Assembly: GCF_030345095.1 (NCBI RefSeq)
Contig: NZ_CP128360.1
Coordinates: 6,882,001 to 6,946,000 of the forward strand
Length of the DNA: 64,000 nucleotides
Direction: 5' to 3'
From: Solwaraspora sp. WMMA2056
GTDB taxonomy: Bacteria; Actinomycetota; Actinomycetes; Mycobacteriales; Micromonosporaceae
A program made the position numbers and the translations under genes. A model generated the notes under the pieces. The model saw nothing but the letters and a program-made list of their open reading frames with translations, searched no databases and was not told the DNA's origin. Below, one piece after another: positions 63,442-64,000 of the stretch; position 1 is the first letter of the stretch; every line of letters starts with the position of its first letter.

Positions 63442-64000
63442 GCCGCCCCGACGGACCGGCGGAGCTGGTCGGCGACGGCGTGCGGTTCGGCCTGCTGGTG
63501 CCGAACGTCGGCTACTACGCCGACCCGGTCCGGCTGGTGCGACTCGCCCGGACCGCCGAGGAGTCCGGCTGGGACGGCGTGTTCCTCTGGGACCACCTGC
63601 TGATCGACCGGGCAGGCCGGCTGCCGGTGGCCGACTCCTGGACGGCGGTCACCGCCATTCTGGCCGGCACCCGGCGGATCCGGTGCGGGCCGCTGGTCGT
63701 CCCGCTCGCCCAACGGCAACCGTGGAAGGTCGCCCGGGAGACCGCCACCGCCGACCAGCTCAGTGGCGGCCGGCTGGTGGTCGGCGTCGGTCTCGGCGCC
63801 AGCGCCGACACCGATTTCGCCGCCTTCGGGCTCGATCCCAGCCTGGCCGCCCGAGCCCGGCGGGTGGACGAGTCGCTCATGATGCTGGACCAGCTGTGGA
63901 GTGGTCGTGAGATCAGCCACCGGGGCGACCATCTCCGACTGGACCGCGTCACGTTCCTGCCGACACCGGTGCAGCGCCCCCGGATCCCGCTCTGGATCGC
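63438..64000 (+). CDS. LLM-class (F420-dependent) oxidoreductase, partial
   Basis: ATG 63438 overlaps the previous stop (ATGA). 187 residues are visible before the window ends. The luciferase-like TIM barrel is recognised by VRFGLLVPNVGYYADPVRLVRLA, SGWDGVFLWDHLL, TRRIRCGPLVVPLAQRQPW and SGGRLVVGVGLGAS. The strand and the overlaps put it in the same operon as the Rieske and flavin oxidases. The cofactor may be F420 or FMN. Confidence 0.88.
   Translation, partial: MSRPDGPAELVGDGVRFGLLVPNVGYYADPVRLVRLARTAEESGWDGVFLWDHLLIDRAGRLPVADSWTAVTAILAGTRRIRCGPLVVPLAQRQPWKVARETATADQLSGGRLVVGVGLGASADTDFAAFGLDPSLAARARRVDESLMMLDQLWSGREISHRGDHLRLDRVTFLPTPVQRPRIPLWI

Overview
The window is high-GC actinomycete chromosome, most consistent with Micromonosporaceae. 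The signs are GTG/TTG starts with strong GGAGG sites, many TGATG/GTGA overlaps, F420-type enzymes, a fused alpha-beta glycyl-tRNA synthetase and runs of VTC/DUF4956/CotH and ThuA/FIMAH genes. No rRNA, CRISPR or prophage is seen; one tRNA (Gln, TTG) is present.

Layout. 1-7.4 kb, minus strand: tRNA-Gln, glmU, prs, rplY, pth, cysQ, cysD and cysN (cysN runs off the left edge). 7.4-10.4 kb: an acyl-CoA desaturase behind a CCGTA/TACGG operator with its TetR regulator, then two DUF4383 membrane proteins. 10.5-18.4 kb: housekeeping genes on the minus strand (ABC-F ATPase, ispE, rsmA, tatD, metG) with one plus-strand gene of unknown function. 18.5-21.3 kb: a membrane protein and a protein mannosyltransferase. 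21.6-27.3 kb: a two-component system divergent from a VTC polyphosphate polymerase-like / DUF4956 / CotH operon whose ribosome binding site lies in a hairpin. 27.4-38.7 kb: a class A beta-lactamase-like protein, a PPOX-family enzyme, glyS, a 1,943-residue secreted ThuA-dehydrogenase multidomain protein and a small FixH-like membrane protein. 38.8-39.7 kb: a sulfotransferase.

39.9-48.6 kb is the most coherent novel-looking system: a NitT/TauT-type ABC importer, a LysR regulator, a GarK-type glycerate kinase, a Tat-exported metallo-beta-lactamase-fold protein and a tartrate/D-malate dehydrogenase. Four transcription units (importer operon, glycerate kinase, MBL protein, tartrate dehydrogenase) carry the same bipartite promoter element, ATAGG-N5-CCTAT followed by exactly 21 nt and TTGGACG; lysR has a weaker fifth copy with identical spacing. 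This makes the locus a LysR regulon for a tartrate-like hydroxy acid that is probably converted through D-glycerate to phosphoglycerate.

48.6-54.3 kb is scarred accessory DNA: a TnpB C-terminal remnant with its right end, an alpha/beta hydrolase and a VOC gene truncated against each other, a frameshifted F420 oxidoreductase, an aldo/keto reductase with divergent TetR and palindromic operators, a 25-bp tandem repeat and a frameshifted metallopeptidase/VWA gene. 54.4-55.8 kb holds an AraC regulator and a VOC protein.

55.7-64 kb (continuing off the right edge) is the edge of a biosynthetic cluster: a BtrH-like acyltransferase, a stand-alone NRPS A-T protein with specificity residues D-T-E-D-V-G-T-L-V (resembling, from memory, those of beta-lysine activators), a free carrier protein, a free condensation domain, a Rieske oxygenase, a flavin amine oxidase and an F420/LLM oxidoreductase. 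Together they look like a module that loads an amino acid (possibly beta-lysine) and transfers it to a small-molecule scaffold.
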